Assembly: GCA_023101725.1 (NCBI GenBank)
Contig: JALJCO010003968.1
Span: forward strand, 1,612,001 to 1,676,000
Reading direction: 5' to 3'
DNA from: Atherinomorus stipes
Lineage: Eukaryota > Chordata > Actinopteri > Atheriniformes > Atherinidae
DNA length: 64,000 bases
A model generated the notes under the pieces. The model did no database searches. It was given only the letters and a program-made list of their open reading frames with translations, and was not told the DNA's origin. Shown piece after piece: positions 1 to 12,718 of this stretch. The first letter of the stretch is position 1, and each line of letters begins with the position of its first letter. The translations under genes and the position numbers were made by a program.

Positions 1-1510
1 CCAGGAAAAATCAGTAGGAATCATTTTTTTGTCAACCATTAACGTATGAACGCAATTTAATGACAATCCTTTCAATATTTGTAGAGATGGGACTAAAATG
101 GTTGATTGAATGACTGACAGACTAACCAACTGATCCATAAAACCATTTTACTAGCATGGCTCCCATCCATTTCATTGAACCCCATCTCCTCCCGTAAATT
201 TCAGTTTGGTGGCATGTGTGATAAGTTCCCGCTAATCCCCAAATCCTCCAAGCTCCAATCCCCTTGGCTCTGAAACGTAATGCCCAAATCTGCACAGAAC
301 AAGACAGGAATTGGCTTTTCCACTGTTGCTCCCACAGGATAGGAATGGGACACACAAGCAAATCCCACTAACCCACCCTGAGAAGTCTCGTGTTACCATT
401 ATTTCACTGTGAGCCGATGATTGCTCTGTCAGGTCAATAATGGGGTGTTCTGTTTGGAATGGATCTGGGAGGTCCCTCATCCAGGATTAACACCTTCTCA
501 ACTTCAGCACTAATTACTCCAGTGTGTCATCACAGGAAACGTGAGTGATGTGGGAACTGATTGAAGGAGGGACCGCTGAAATAAGGCAGCGTAAGAGTAC
601 TAAAATTGTAGACCCCTTTAAAAAGCTGCGTTGCTCTTGGTTTTTCTCAATGTCTCAGCCCCTCTTTCTCACTATGTTTAAAAAGCTTGAAATGTGGTCA
701 ATATTGAGTCCCCTGGTGGTTTTTAAATAGTGAAAGGAGGCACGATGCAGGGATGGAAAAAACATGTATTTATATTGAATAGATTCGTCTAACAGGTGAA
801 AAGAGTTTCCTCATAGAAAACAGCATACTATATACACAGATAGTTAGATGGTCTTTAATAAGAGTCACCAACAGCTTCCTTCATTTTTGCTGTGCTTGTC
901 AGAATGTAAGAAAGAGAACTAAACTCAGTCATGTCTGAAATTTTATTACTTATCTGCAAGGAGGTCTCAAACACATCTCAAGGGCGCCATGAGTCTCTGA
1001 CACATCTTTTGTGCACATTTGTGGTTAAACTACAGAAAAATAAGCTTACTAAGACATTTATAATAACTTTTCATCTCAGGGCTACATTGCATACATACTT
1101 CTGCTTATTTTAAACCATGTACATGTTTCTTGTATGTCATATTGTAAGATGTTTTATTTATTGTACCTTTAGTCTTTGATAAAGATTCAAATGAAAATCA
1201 AAAACACTCATGCAACCTTTGGTGATGCTTTGACTTTCTCTCCAATGATATCACACGCTTGATATCTTTGGCATTGGATGAAATAACCTGACAGTTGTCT
1301 CATTGATTGCCATGAAGAATGGCTCAGATGATGCTCAGAGCATAAATACCCTCAAAACTCAGTGATCTCTCACTACTCATCATTTACTGCTGATTCATGA
1401 GGACATCATGACACAAAACGATTCCTGTACTCTTAGTTTCAGTACATTCTCTAAACCCAACCAGATAATGAGTAAAAGTGGAAGTAAATAAATAAAAACG
1501 TGGAAAAGAG

Positions 1511-1895
1511 TAGGGATGCACGATATAATCGGCCCCCTATTGGTATCGGCCTATATCGGCCTTAAAACAGTGTATCGGACATCGGACAAAAATATCAATA
1601 CACTGAAATATTGCAACATTTTCATATGCTGATATCATATTGACATTTAAAAAAGTGAGATCGATCTATTTTACTAACAAAATCTCGCGAGAATTCACAA
1701 AATATCGCAAGTTTGTAACAGAACGATGAAATCTCGTGAGATTTTTCAAAGTGTCGGAAATGGAAGACAAAACTGCTGTTTGGAATGACTGTTTATTTTT
1801 TCCAGCTTTAATATCGATATTGGTTATCGGCCACATGAGTTTTGAAATATCAGTATATCGGATATCGGCCAAAATTCCAATGTCGTGCATCCTTA
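1511..1895. mobile_element. Non-autonomous hAT-like DNA transposon with perfect 8-bp target duplication
   Basis: The left end reads TAGGGATGCACGATAT and the right end TGTCGTGCATCCTTA, forming short terminal inverted repeats. The interior carries repeated ATATCGG / CGATAT motifs. The 8 bases before the element (1503-1510) and the 8 bases after it (1896-1903) are identical: GAAAAGAG. An 8-bp duplication with TAGGG...CCTTA-type ends fits the hAT superfamily. No transposase is encoded; the open frames inside on both strands are by-products of the palindrome-like structure. Length is 385 bp. Confidence 0.88.
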
Positions 1896-2753
1896 GAAAA
1901 GAGAAATGTTTTGTGGTCTCAAACTCAGGACATGTCTTTATTCTGTGACATTCCTCCATCTCCCCTCCAGCTGCCTTATTGTGACCTTCCATCCTGCTTG
2001 TTCATGGATTAACTGCTAAGGATGACTTTTGTTGCATTTGCTGTCATCATCCATATTTTCTTTGAGTTGTGTCAGAGCGCTGATGCCAAAGGTCATCCCG
2101 TGCTTCTCTTAGAGATACCTCAGCCTTTAACAACACAGCAATATTTAACACCCTTAAAAAAAACAAAGAATGGATTGAGTAAGCAGACCAACAGAAACCT
2201 GTCCGTTTATTCACCTACTGTTGAATAAACGTCTTTGCTTTGAAGCTGATTTTAGCTCCAAGATGTTATTTCATAAGCTGCAGAGTAATGGCAACTTCAG
2301 AGAGCTACTGCTCTGCTTATCTTAAAAAAAACAAAACATAACAAAATGCATGGAATTACTACGCTTGAATGTTTTATTAATCTGGGAAAATCATATTGAA
2401 AACTATGTTAGTGGCAAGGCTTTTTGTATTGTTCAATAGAAAAGACATCAGGATTCATTCAGCAGAAGGGACTGTAAAATGCTCCCTTTGATGTGCTGAC
2501 AGCAGGAAGGGTTTTTTTCTGAAAGGAAAACCCAAGGTGAAGGGCTTAGTTTCACTTTGAGATGAGTGTCATTGTCCCAGCCTGTAATATGGCAGACATA
2601 AATATTATGTTCTGCCTTTCTTTTACTATTTCTCTGAGCTGCTCTGACATGCTGCCAATTAAATAACCTCTCTAGTATTTGTGTAGTTCATGTTAAATGT
2701 TAATTTTACATTGAGGAACAGTTCTGTTAAGGGGCTGAACTCTGTCAAAAAAC

Positions 2754-3220
2754 CCGTTTCCACCAGAAGGTCTGGCTCGGGTCTGGCCAGATTGGTCCAC
2801 GTTTTTTTGCATCTCCACAGATGAAAACTGGGACGGATACCCTTATATCTGACCCGACCCGGCCTACTTTTTTGGTACCCTTCGGGTTGGGTACCGATCT
2901 AACCGATCCGGACCAAAGAGGTGGAGCTAACACACAGCAATCCGTTGATTCGTTGAAAAATCTGTCACTTCCCGCGTGACCCGGTGTAAAAACAAAACAG
3001 GTGTGACCCCATTGTTTCTGTCACATGTGGTGTGGCGCTTTGCTTTAAAGGCATTACACGGTGATGATGTCACACGATCACGTAGCAGCGCTATCTGGTT
3101 AATACTCCACCTCCAGGGTAAGGGGGACAGTTTGCTGTGGGGATGCAACGTGAAATTCGTACCAAAACCCACCCGATCGATCGAACCTGACCCGACCCAG
3201 ACCAACAGGTGGAAACAGGG
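2754..3220. mobile_element. Palindromic MITE with GTTTCCACC / GGTGGAAAC ends (copy 1)
   Basis: The left end (CCCGTTTCCACCAG, then GGTCTGG) and the right end (CCAGACC, then AGGTGGAAACAGGG) are imperfect inverted repeats of about 25-30 bp. The ends are markedly richer in G+C than the flanks. The interior resembles the element at 42966-43393; for example, both contain CGTTGA..GGTTGAAAA/CGTTGAAAAA, then CTTCC(C/T)G(C/T)GTGACC and TAAAAACAAA. The overlapping open frames on the two strands follow from this structure and are not genes. No clear target duplication was found, so the superfamily is unassigned. Confidence 0.7.
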
Positions 3221-6200
3221 CTACAGTGATCTCCTTTGACATTTTCCTTTGTTATTTCTTAGGGAACAATATTTTGCACCCATCGCCATATTTAGGTCAG
3301 TGATTTTCACACTGAATCAGTAATTGGATGAGAAAGCTTGACAAAGGTGTTCATAGAGCTCCTTAGTTTGATGAAAACATTTAAGCACGCTTAATCCTTA
3401 GATTTCTTCTGTAAGAATGTAAAACCTGGAGCTTCTGAGAGAGAGTTAAGGGAATCTGAAAAGCTGAGTGCAGTCATTCTTGCGTTATCTTCCCTCTTAA
3501 TTTCAACTCTGTTTCACAGGCTCATTCCATGTAGAGCACCTTTGACTTTGTTCAATGTGTAAATTCAGTTTCAAATTACAGCTTCTATTGATGCAGAAAA
3601 GGACTATTACAGCTGAGTTGTAGCATAAGAAAATGTTTACTGTGTTAAAATGGCCGGTTACTTCATGTTTAAAGGGTCATCAACAGATATATTCCAAAAT
3701 GTTGCTGAGATACAAGCTAAGCTCTGAAGTTAGTTTTGGGGAAAAAAGGCTGAGGCAGGGTAAAATGATAACCTGGTTTTGTCAAAGGATAACAACCCCC
3801 CTCCGTGTACCGCTACAGTTCACAGATAGCACAGTTTATCAGCTTTGTTTACACTGTATAAATACCAAAGTGTAAAGGTTGCTAAGTTGTGTTTTTGCAG
3901 GGGCATTCTATCTTGGCTCTACATGGCAAATCATGACCAAGGCCTAGTCCACACATTAAAAGGGTTTCCTTTCATTCCCTAAAAAATATATTTTACTAAG
4001 TGTTGTTTGTAGAGCTGATGCATGAAATAAAGAAGACAACACGCTGATGTCACAAGTCAAACATCTCCATCATCCTGGAAGTGAGTTTAACGAAAGATCT
4101 GAATTCAGTGAACTAATAGTTTGTTTGCATGTGAATTAAAACTCACATTAAAGCTGCATTTAAAATGAAATAAAAAATGTGTGTACATGTGAACACATTT
4201 AAAGGTAGTTGCTCATAAAGACACGTGAAAACATTGGACAGCCTGTAAAACCTAAAAAAAAATGTGTTTGTAGTAGACCTTTATTTGGTTTAACCTCTGA
4301 CCCAGTTGTTCTTCTCAGTGCTGGTATTTATACTCAATATTTAAAAATGCGTTTGGCTTTCAAACTGGGGTTGACTCACCATTATTGTGCATCATGTCAT
4401 GTAAAAGTGCAGAACCCTTCCATGTAGATGTTGGCATGGCAACCAGATGTAAATATTTATATATTTTGGACCCGTCAAAATTGATGAAATAATTGTTTAT
4501 ATGCTATAAAAAGTTTGGGTTTTTTTGGTGTAAAATTAATACTTTATTCTGAACCCCTTCAGGTGTTCTGTGTTTTTTTTTAAACATTAATTGTTTTGAT
4601 GAAAAAGTCATAGCTATCACCTTTAAAACCTTTTAAAAGTTTGAAATTCTCAAGTGTTTTCAAAAATGTTGGAACATTGTTTAACATGAACATTTTTGTA
4701 AATTCTTTTGAATGAGTATTGCTTTTGTACAACTACTTTATCAATTAGTTATTTTAATGTTATTATTAGAAAATTGAGAATTGGTCTGTATTGATTGTTG
4801 CTGATTAACCCGTGTTATCTGTGTTCCATTTCATAAGCAAACAAATCAAAACATTATAAACATCCTGCCCATTCCAGTGAAAACACCTATCCCATATCAA
4901 TGCCGGGGTTTCAGCTCTTCTTAGTGCGTTGCCATTTTGTGGTCAATATGGATGATCAATACAATAAGCACTCTCAGAAATAGTTCTGGGTTCGATCCAG
5001 ACGTCCATCGAATCCAATTGCAGCAGCTGAACTCACCTCTTTGGTGTAGTGCTCATCAGCGTTTTGGCATAGCGCCTGGATTTTAGGCTCATGTGAATCT
5101 CTATGTCGCCTCAATGCTGCTCTCTTTGCTAAAAGGGGCTTTTCACTGATTCACCTTTTAGTAAGATTCGCCGTTTTTTTGGTGGGCAATCACAGAGACT
5201 TCACGGGAGTGTATGATGCTCAATTGCCCATGAAATTGTCACCGTTATCCAATCCTTAATCCCAGTTTTTGTCCTTCAATCTTCTGGCGTTTGTGTGGAG
5301 CAGTAACAGAAATTGTTTTTCAGTCCTACTGTAAAATTCATTGGTTTTATACTGTATAAGAATTGAAATGATAATTCTATCTATAAACTGGCTTTTTATG
5401 ATAAAAAAAAAAAGAATAATAGACTTCCATTTGTTCCATATGTATATTTCTGGTTGTTTACTTGGTCCAGCATGATAGTAAACTCTAAAATTTTGGACTT
5501 TTGATAGTTTTACAACCCCAGGCCGGCCTTGTACCTGTATAAATAAATCAAGATGTTTCTTTATCAGTTTTTTTTTTTTTTTAAATATAGGTCAACTGCT
5601 TAATCAGTCAGTCAATTGGCCGTGTTATATTTCACATTATGATGTTAATTGCAATCATTATTTTACATATTCAGTATGCAAAGTTGCTTCGGGCTAATCA
5701 GATGGTATAAAGTCTCTGAAGTCCCTCTGTGGCATCCGCACCATCTTTTTCTCCCTGAAAACCTTGCTGTTATATTACCACATGTCCTGCATCCACATTT
5801 TGACCTTGTGTAAATTCTCTTGTTCATCTCCAGAGAGGGACTCCATGATAACATTACTGATAGAGCACATGAAGCATGTGGTGTGAATGAAAAGCAGCAG
5901 ACCCTGTTTCTGATTTACACTGAAGGGAATCAGATAATATTACACATATTGGTTATTCAGCATGTTCCTTCTGCTTTGTGTCCCACAATTTGAATGCCAT
6001 TAGTTGCCAAACACCAACTTTGTAGTCATCAGGGAATTTTTTATGATTCTGACGTTGTATATGATGAAAAAATGTAAGATTGATTTGTTTTAATTAAATG
6101 TGGTGGATCAAAGTAAAGTGAGAATTAGCTGCTGTTTAAGTTCACATTACCCACAGCTGACCTGCGATACAGTTCAAGTTCCAGATGGGTTCCTGTAATC

Positions 6201-6576
6201 TCAGAAAAAAAACTGAAGTTGACTTTGTTGGATCATAAGGACAGTTTCCCTCTCAGAGAAATCTTGTTTGTGAGGCTATTAAAAGACAGTCGGGGAAAGA
6301 TGTTTTTGGCCACTTGTGTTTTTTAGATGTATGACCCACAGCTGATTCTCCCTCGTGCCCAATATGCGAATACAACTGTGGCTGGCTTCGCAATCGTGAT
6401 ACTCCCAAGAAACCATAGGGATTAACCCAGTTTTAGTTTGAATTTTAAAAGTTCCCAAAGAGGATTAAGCCCACAAGAATGATCATGAATGTTAAGATTT
6501 CTTTGCTATTTAAAGGGAACATTACAAAACACACAGTATGCTCATGAATTCACATACAGTGTGAAAGGGGTCAGTA

Positions 6577-7434
6577 TAGCCCCTTTCAGACTTGCACTGG
6601 AAAGCGGTAATATTGCGGACTCTGTCCTTTATGACGCTTGCATTCAGACATGCGTACCGGTCTTTTACCTCGGAGATGTAGCAGACAGGTACTGGCTGGA
6701 CCCCATGTCACAAGAGCAGGAGAGTGGGGCTGTGCTGACTTTTCCACCAAGGTGATAATAGTTTTGGATTTTTAATTAGTTTCAGTTTTTATTTGGTTTT
6801 GACTTTTTATTTTTAGTTAGTCTCACTGTAGTTAGTTTTTTGAGCAGGTTTGCAAGTTTTTATTAGTTTTTATTTTTCGGAAAATGCTTAGTTTTAGTTC
6901 AGTTTTTATTAGTTTCAGTGTTAGTTTTAGTTTTGGGTTTTTTTTCCTGTAAATTATAGGTATTTGTCTTGCATGACATTCAAAATCATCAAAAATTCAC
7001 TCAGAGTAAAACTGGTAGAGCAAAGTAAATCGATTAAATTGGAATAGATTTCATATCAACCCCCCCAAAAGGTTTACATTTTAAACAAATTTACAAAGAC
7101 TAAAACTAAGGATGTTTCTGTAATAATTTTAGTCAGTTTTAGTTAGTTTTGTAAGGACACAGTACAGTTTCAGTTAGTAATTGTTTTCTAAAAAAAAACT
7201 GCCATTTTTATTTTTACTTCAGTTAATGAAAATGTTTTTTCAATTTTAGTTTTAGTTTTTTCGTTAGGTTTAGTTAACTATAATAACCTTGTTTTCCGCA
7301 ACATTTCCTGATGTCTCAAAGCGCTGGGACGCGATAACTCCACAAGGAAGCGGCATGTTTGAAAAAACTAGTCCGTTTAAAGAGCGGATGGACTTTACCG
7401 CTTATGTTCCGCAATGCAAGTCTGAAAGCAGCTT
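6577..7434. mobile_element. Inverted-repeat DNA element split by a second element
   Basis: The left arm around 6577-6640 (AGCCCCTTTCAGACTTGCA followed by a GCGG-containing tract) is matched in inverted orientation by 7396-7434 (TGCAAGTCTGAAAGCAGCT). The arms are separated mainly by the 544-bp element at 6748-7291. Its own interior is therefore only about 310 bp, which suggests a short non-autonomous element. The arms are noticeably GC-richer and CpG-containing relative to the neighbourhood. Outer borders are approximate and no transposase was seen. Confidence 0.65.
6748..7291. mobile_element. Nested AGTTTTAGTTTTT-rich DNA element with near-perfect 8-bp target duplication
   Basis: The ends read CAAGGTGATAATAGTTTTGG (left) and AACTATAATAACCTTG (right), an inverted pair. 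The interior is dominated by TTAGTTTTTATTAGTTT-like reiterations. The flanking octamers are TTTTCCAC (6740-6747) and TTTTCCGC (7292-7299), agreeing at 7 of 8 positions, which supports insertion by a hAT-type transposase. It lies inside the element at 6577-7434 and is therefore the younger of the two. Confidence 0.8.
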
Positions 7435-8947
7435 ACACTTCACACAGTGTTTACCAGAACATCAAACAGCATTGAAACCCAAATCATTAAGATGGTGTCC
7501 AACATTAAACAAACACTCCTTCCCCTCCCAGAGACTCACCAGGTGTGCTTGGAACAGAGATGACTGGATTAAACTTTACTTTCATACCTTGTCTTCACTT
7601 TATTTTATTGTTTTTAAGCATTTACTCGGTTCTTGTGTATTTTGTTGCAGAAACAAGATGAATGCTGGCATCAAGAAGAGCACTGTTATTCCCATTTGTG
7701 TGTTCCGTGACTTAATACAGCTCTGTAGCAGCAGGCTTTTTCACAACGACCAGAAACCCTTTCATCCTTCCACAAACTAGTTTGTTTATGTTGCACCCCG
7801 GCTCATAGTCTCCTCTCTGACTTGTTATTGTTTAATGAATATAAACTCATTTAGCATCTGAGAAATGTAAATGGATTGCGAGGGGATGCTGATGGACGTC
7901 TGCTAGACTTTCATTTTATAGCCCCTTCTTTTACAGAGCTCTAACCACGGCCTGTGGTCTCAGTCACGCTGATCCGTCTGTCTAACGTGGTTTTCATGCG
8001 CTGCTTAAAACTAACAAACTACCATCGGCACATGTCGAGATACCTCATTAAAATGTAGGAGGTCCCTTTTATGTCCTTGTTAGCCTATTATGCGCTGTGG
8101 ATAAATGGAGTCTGTGAAAAAAAAAAGCGAGCGTACGGGACAGCCGCCATCAGACTGTTTTGATGTTGTGAGAAATGCCGTTGTGATGGTACAGGCAACA
8201 GCACTGAGTTTTGTCATCAAAGACCTGAAGCGTCTGACTTTCAAGAGACAAACTGCTTTTACTCATTCTGCATATGAGTGCTTTTACTTTTCAAGCCTGA
8301 TGTGAGCATAGTTAAAGAGACAGATAAACATGGAAGGTTTAGCCTCATAGATGGCTCATTTAGTTTTCTCAGAGGCTAAGATATAAAAAATTGTTTGTAG
8401 TTTTTAGTTTTAAAAGGATTTTAAAACAAAGTCTTATGCCTGAGTGAATAAGACACATCTAGTTGGGTGCAGCAGTAAGGAAAATTTGTTGTACTTAGTC
8501 CACAGTGCAATACTGAACTCCTCTTTTACATCTATGACATCACAGATGCAGACACGCAGATGCTGCATCTCCTGGGATTTGGGTTTTCAAAAAAGGGCAA
8601 ATAGAGATGCAGCACTCTCTTTCAGTCTCACTTTGGTCATAGCGGGAGGGTAAAACCTGAAAAACAACCCACCCCACCCGTGCTCTACTCTCACATCTCT
8701 ACTCCATCTCTGCAGCTCCTCTATGGGGTTGTAACATTTATTGGGATTCACAGGAATCCTGCTGGGCCAGCCATCGTACAGACATGCTCAGTAAGGCAGC
8801 AGGAGCATTAGGGCTGGCCTCAGTTGTCTGTGGGAGGTGAAAGTTGTGAGAACCCAAAGACAAAGAAGAGGGAATTCTGACTGATTCCCACATTCTGCTC
8901 TCTGATTCAGCGTAGTATGCCTCATCCTGTCTTTATACCATCCAGAG

Positions 8948-9172
8948 CACGGGTTTCAAAAGCTGGTCCTCGACGGTCGCTGTCCTGCAGGTTTACTATG
9001 CCTCCCTGCTCCAGCACACCTGACTCAAATTAAATGAATCCAACAGCCTATGAAGTTCTGCATAATCATTCATCAATTTGAGTCAGGTGTGTTGGAGCAG
9101 CCAGGGAGGCACAGAAAACAAGCAGGACAGCAGCTCTTAAGCACCGGAGCTGGACACCCCTGATCTAGATTA
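8948..9172. mobile_element. hAT-like palindromic MITE (GGTCCTCGA...CCGGAGCTGGACACCCCTG type)
   Basis: The two halves are inverted copies. TGCCTCCCTGCTCCAGCACA followed by CCTGACTCAAATTA pairs with TTTGAGTCAGGTGTGTTGGA followed by GCAGCCAGGGAGGCA. The outer ends (CACGGGTTTCAAAAGCTGGT and CTGGACACCCCTG) are also inverted. The flanking octamers ATCCAGAG and ATCTAGAT agree at 6 of 8 positions, as expected for an old hAT insertion. No coding capacity. It is related in layout and in the CACCTGA(C/T)TCA core to the element at 17952-18146. Confidence 0.8.
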
Positions 9173-9776
9173 TACATCCCATTCTGTTTGCTTCCCCAAT
9201 GAGCTGTCCTTGACGCACTAATCGCTATAACTGGCTTTCCACTTAGCTAAGTTGACTCAGAGTAAAAGTTCAGAAGAGGAATAAGGTTTGAGTGAAGTGG
9301 AAAGAAGGAAAAAGAGGGATGGAGCGGAGCCCTTTTCCAACATAGTGTATGAAGGGCAAGGAAAAAAATACAAACAAATATAAGAAGTGGGAAGGGCAAT
9401 TTCATCTTGCTGTTTTTATCATCATATCCATCTGGAGACATTGGAGAGATTGAGTTTCTCATGAACTGTGTGAGAGCATCCATTATTGATGCTTCGCCTG
9501 TGGCAGAGGTCCTTTGGGGCACAGCACATCTACTCACAGGAACAAGTCTGAGCTTTTACTCTTATCCAGCAGCAGCTTCCACAAATAATTTTTAATAGTG
9601 CCGTACCATGTGTCTGATGCCTCCCTGGCTTTGTTGCACTCATTGTGTCCTTTAATTATTGAGGATGTAACAGAGCAGGCTTCGGCCCATATGGTCGGCC
9701 CCGGCTTTGTCTGTAAGCTGTTTGCCGTGTGATGCTAAGTTTCATCATCCATGTTAATTTGATGATCTTTTCACAG

Positions 9777-9898
9777 GAAGCAGTCCAGACAAGGCTGATC
9801 GGCGCGAGGATGCAACCAAACCACAACGCTATGAGACCACTGTCCCTCTGATGCTGAAGGGCAAAGAGCGCAGGCCTCTCAGCCAGCTCATGTCCGGG
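9777..9898 (+). CDS. adam12 presumptive exon 2: start of prodomain
   Basis: This is a 122-nt exon preceded by a pyrimidine-containing tract ending TTTTCACAG and followed by the donor GTAAAT. It begins with GA, which completes a codon started in an upstream exon, and then runs 40 codons without a stop, ending in phase 0. The peptide starts SSPDKADRREDATKPQRYE and continues with TTVPLMLKGKERRPLSQ. It is charged and hydrophilic, as expected just after the signal peptide of an ADAM prodomain, and YE-x-x-VP followed by a basic RR pair resembles the first prodomain strand in this family. The first prodomain exon is poorly conserved between vertebrates. The assignment therefore rests on splice borders, phase compatibility with the next exon and position, more than on similarity. 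Confidence 0.7.
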
Positions 9899-12718
9899 GT
9901 AAATACTCACGAGACCATTTAGACGCACTCGCTCATTGGTAATGAACTCAGTGGCTCAGATGGGGACTCGACTCATGTCAGTGCACTTCCAAGAGCTCAG
10001 CCAAGTACAGATCCCTGGCTTTTTGTTTGACATCACCACAGTGTATGATTCCCTCCTCTGTTGCCTGCTTCCCCGCCTGCTTGGTTCCTTTGGAGAGTCC
10101 CTTCTTTTTTGCTCTGTTTATCCTCTTTGTTATGCTGTGGTTTTTCTCCTCCCTCACACCCTCTCCTTTGTCCTGTTTTGTTTGTCGAACATGAGCTTGG
10201 CCTATAGGCAAAACATGCTGAAATTATTCCTGAAACAAAGACTTGGAGAAAGATTTGATAGCTTAAAACCACATCTTTCTTTTTTTGTTTTTACAGTTTA
10301 TGTAATTCTTTACTGGATAGCAACATAACCAAGATTAAAAGATGCATGCATTAAGTCAAGTCATTGCTCTTAGAATTCTCTGGATTTGTGCTCTTAGGCT
10401 GTAAAGACAAAAAAAATGTTCTGCTTGCTGCAGCATGAAGAAAAAAAAAGAAAAGTTTTCAATCTGGCACCCCCCGCTACAACTTTAAGAAAGTTTTCCA
10501 GAGGAGGGAAATGCGTAGGTGTTGAAAACTCCCTGAGCAATCAAACATTTTTCCTGGTGCAGGGAAGTCACCATATGAGTGAGCTGTTTGTTTCCAGCCT
10601 TATGCTCCTCTCTTAAAGTCAGTCAGTGGAAGGCCAATGATGTTAATTACATGAACATCACAAACATGTCACGTAGGCAAGTGGGAAATGAAACTTTGAG
10701 CTTTATGGATTTAATTATTCACCCATTTTCCACTACATTAGACATGCTTCCCCATCGGCTACTGCTGACATAAGGCATTTTTTTGTTAAGGGGATACATG
10801 AGTTTTACAGTAGGCTATCTAGAAATTGCCCCTCCTAAATTAATCTGACCACAAGGGCAGCTGGTGATTGTCCTGTTGGAGATTGCAGTAAACCTCCCTG
10901 GATAACAGATTTATACTTTAAAGCTGCTTCTGGTGCCAAGAGGTTATCAAGAAGTCGTAAAATACTGCAGAATCATTATTTGCTGTCTTTGCTGGATGGG
11001 TGACATGGGATGGAATATCCTGACTCGCACACTAATGCACACTTGTTGCCATGCTTGCACACAAAAACGGACCCAATGACTCAGAAAACAGCTGCAGGTC
11101 ATTGGTGCCACAAAATGTTACTGGGGAAAAGACCATGGCAGGATACATCTAAAACGTTTACATGCATGTATGAATTTCCTGTGCTTTCATTGTTTTTAAA
11201 CCATGGGTCTCAAGCATTCATTCTGATAGGAAATGTTTTCTAAAAACTGTATAGACATTTTATGCCCGTTTTCATGGGAAATTGCTGTTTTGAAATTTGA
11301 TAGATGTATAAAAATATTTTTTTCTCTTTGAGAAAAATGTTTTCAAACTATAATTTCCTGGGTGCTTGGAGTCAGCATAAGTCAGTTACATCCTGTTGTC
11401 ACCTGACTATAGTTATTCTGCTTCAAAATACTTTTTTTTTTCCCCAAAAAAGAAGCTTCTTAGGTTAGGTTTGAAAAAAATGCTCTGATCAGGTTTTTTT
11501 TTTTTTTTTTTTTTTTCCCCTGATTAATTTGGTCAATTGTTCTTAACAGAAAACTGAACATTTGAAAATTTAATTTACAAAGCATTTCTTTATCTTAAAA
11601 TACATGTGACTTGTTCCAGTCAGTACCTGATTTGATTCAATTGCTGATCCTCCCAAAATCACAGGTGCAATAGGAATCACACTTGTGCACATTATAGCAC
11701 CCTCCCAGAGCTGTTCCCTCAATCACAACCAATCTCACTAATTAAATGTCCAAGTCGCCTGTGACTCCCAAATCCACCTGCTGAATGTGATCTTTAAAAA
11801 CTCTAATTGACAACTTTTTGTTTCATTTATTATACTGATTAGTTAGATTGAGTTCGAGATCGAGGTTATGCCCTGATCACATGGTTAATGGCATGTCTGA
11901 CCAACCTTCAGACTCACCGGGAGGTTTTATTTCATCAGATGCATGCACCCGCTCCATCAATGCAGCGCATCTTAAAAGGATCCACAGCAGGCGGTAATTT
12001 GCTTTACAAATTGTAGAACGTACAGTATAGAGAAAGATGGAAATTAATCCTGCAGGGTACCTCTTCCCCTTTAGCCACTGTATTACAAGGATGTATCCTC
12101 ATGGGACCAGATTGCAGGCTTGCTGCCCAAGTTCAGGAGTAATGCATATACATAAAGCTGTCATATTCTTAAACCAAGTGTATCACTTTATACAGGTCTG
12201 AGTGCATATGATTACGACCAGGTTTTATTCATTCTTTTGGCATTTTCCTTATCTTTGTCTCACTTGAGTGTGTGTTGGTTTGCACACAGCCAGTAAGTCT
12301 TAAACTTTAATGGGCATTTTTAGCTGTTTACTTACGCAAACTAGGGCCAGCAGGCTCGTCTTTTCAACTTATGTGGAGATCAGTATTCACCTATCTAAAG
12401 GAAACAATACCAACATTTAAAGGTATTAATTATTATTACTAATAAATCCCTTACAGTTAGGACTAAACATGCATATGTGTTCAAGGCTAACAGTTACAGT
12501 AACTGGCATGTAACAGGTCAGCTAGCTTAATGACATAATAAGGCAAATGGTGAATGGAGGAACACTTCTGAATAAGCAAATCAGCTAAATAACATTATAG
12601 GCTAAATAAACATCCTGTTCAGGCAGAAATACAACTAGTTACTTACAGTTCTTCACAGACGCACACAGTTCGTGTTTGGACTGAGGCACACGGCTGGTGA
12701 AAATTTCAGGTTAATCTG

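Larger units (their letters stand above)
1..9776. other. Intron sequence upstream of the first recognised adam12 exon
   Basis: No coding exon was recognised here. The stretch is AT-rich and all open frames are short and without family resemblance. It holds at least four DNA-transposon relics, listed separately: 1511-1895, 2754-3220, the nested pair 6577-7434 / 6748-7291, and 8948-9172. The exon at 9777 starts with two bases that finish a split codon, so a coding exon must exist upstream. That exon should carry the signal peptide. No GC-rich first exon or promoter is visible, so it probably lies left of position 1. The parts between the repeats show nothing I can name. Confidence 0.6.

Noticed and set aside
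7289..7780. 163-codon plus-strand open frame
   Set aside because: It begins at the border of one transposon, crosses the arm of another and runs into unique sequence. Such a chimera is not expected of a real gene, and no domain is seen.
12050..12080. A GGGTACCTCTTCCCC stretch after CTGCAG, resembling the expected start of the exon after the zinc motif
   Set aside because: It lies 40 kb upstream of the catalytic exon, in intron 2, lacks the rest of the exon and has no donor in frame.
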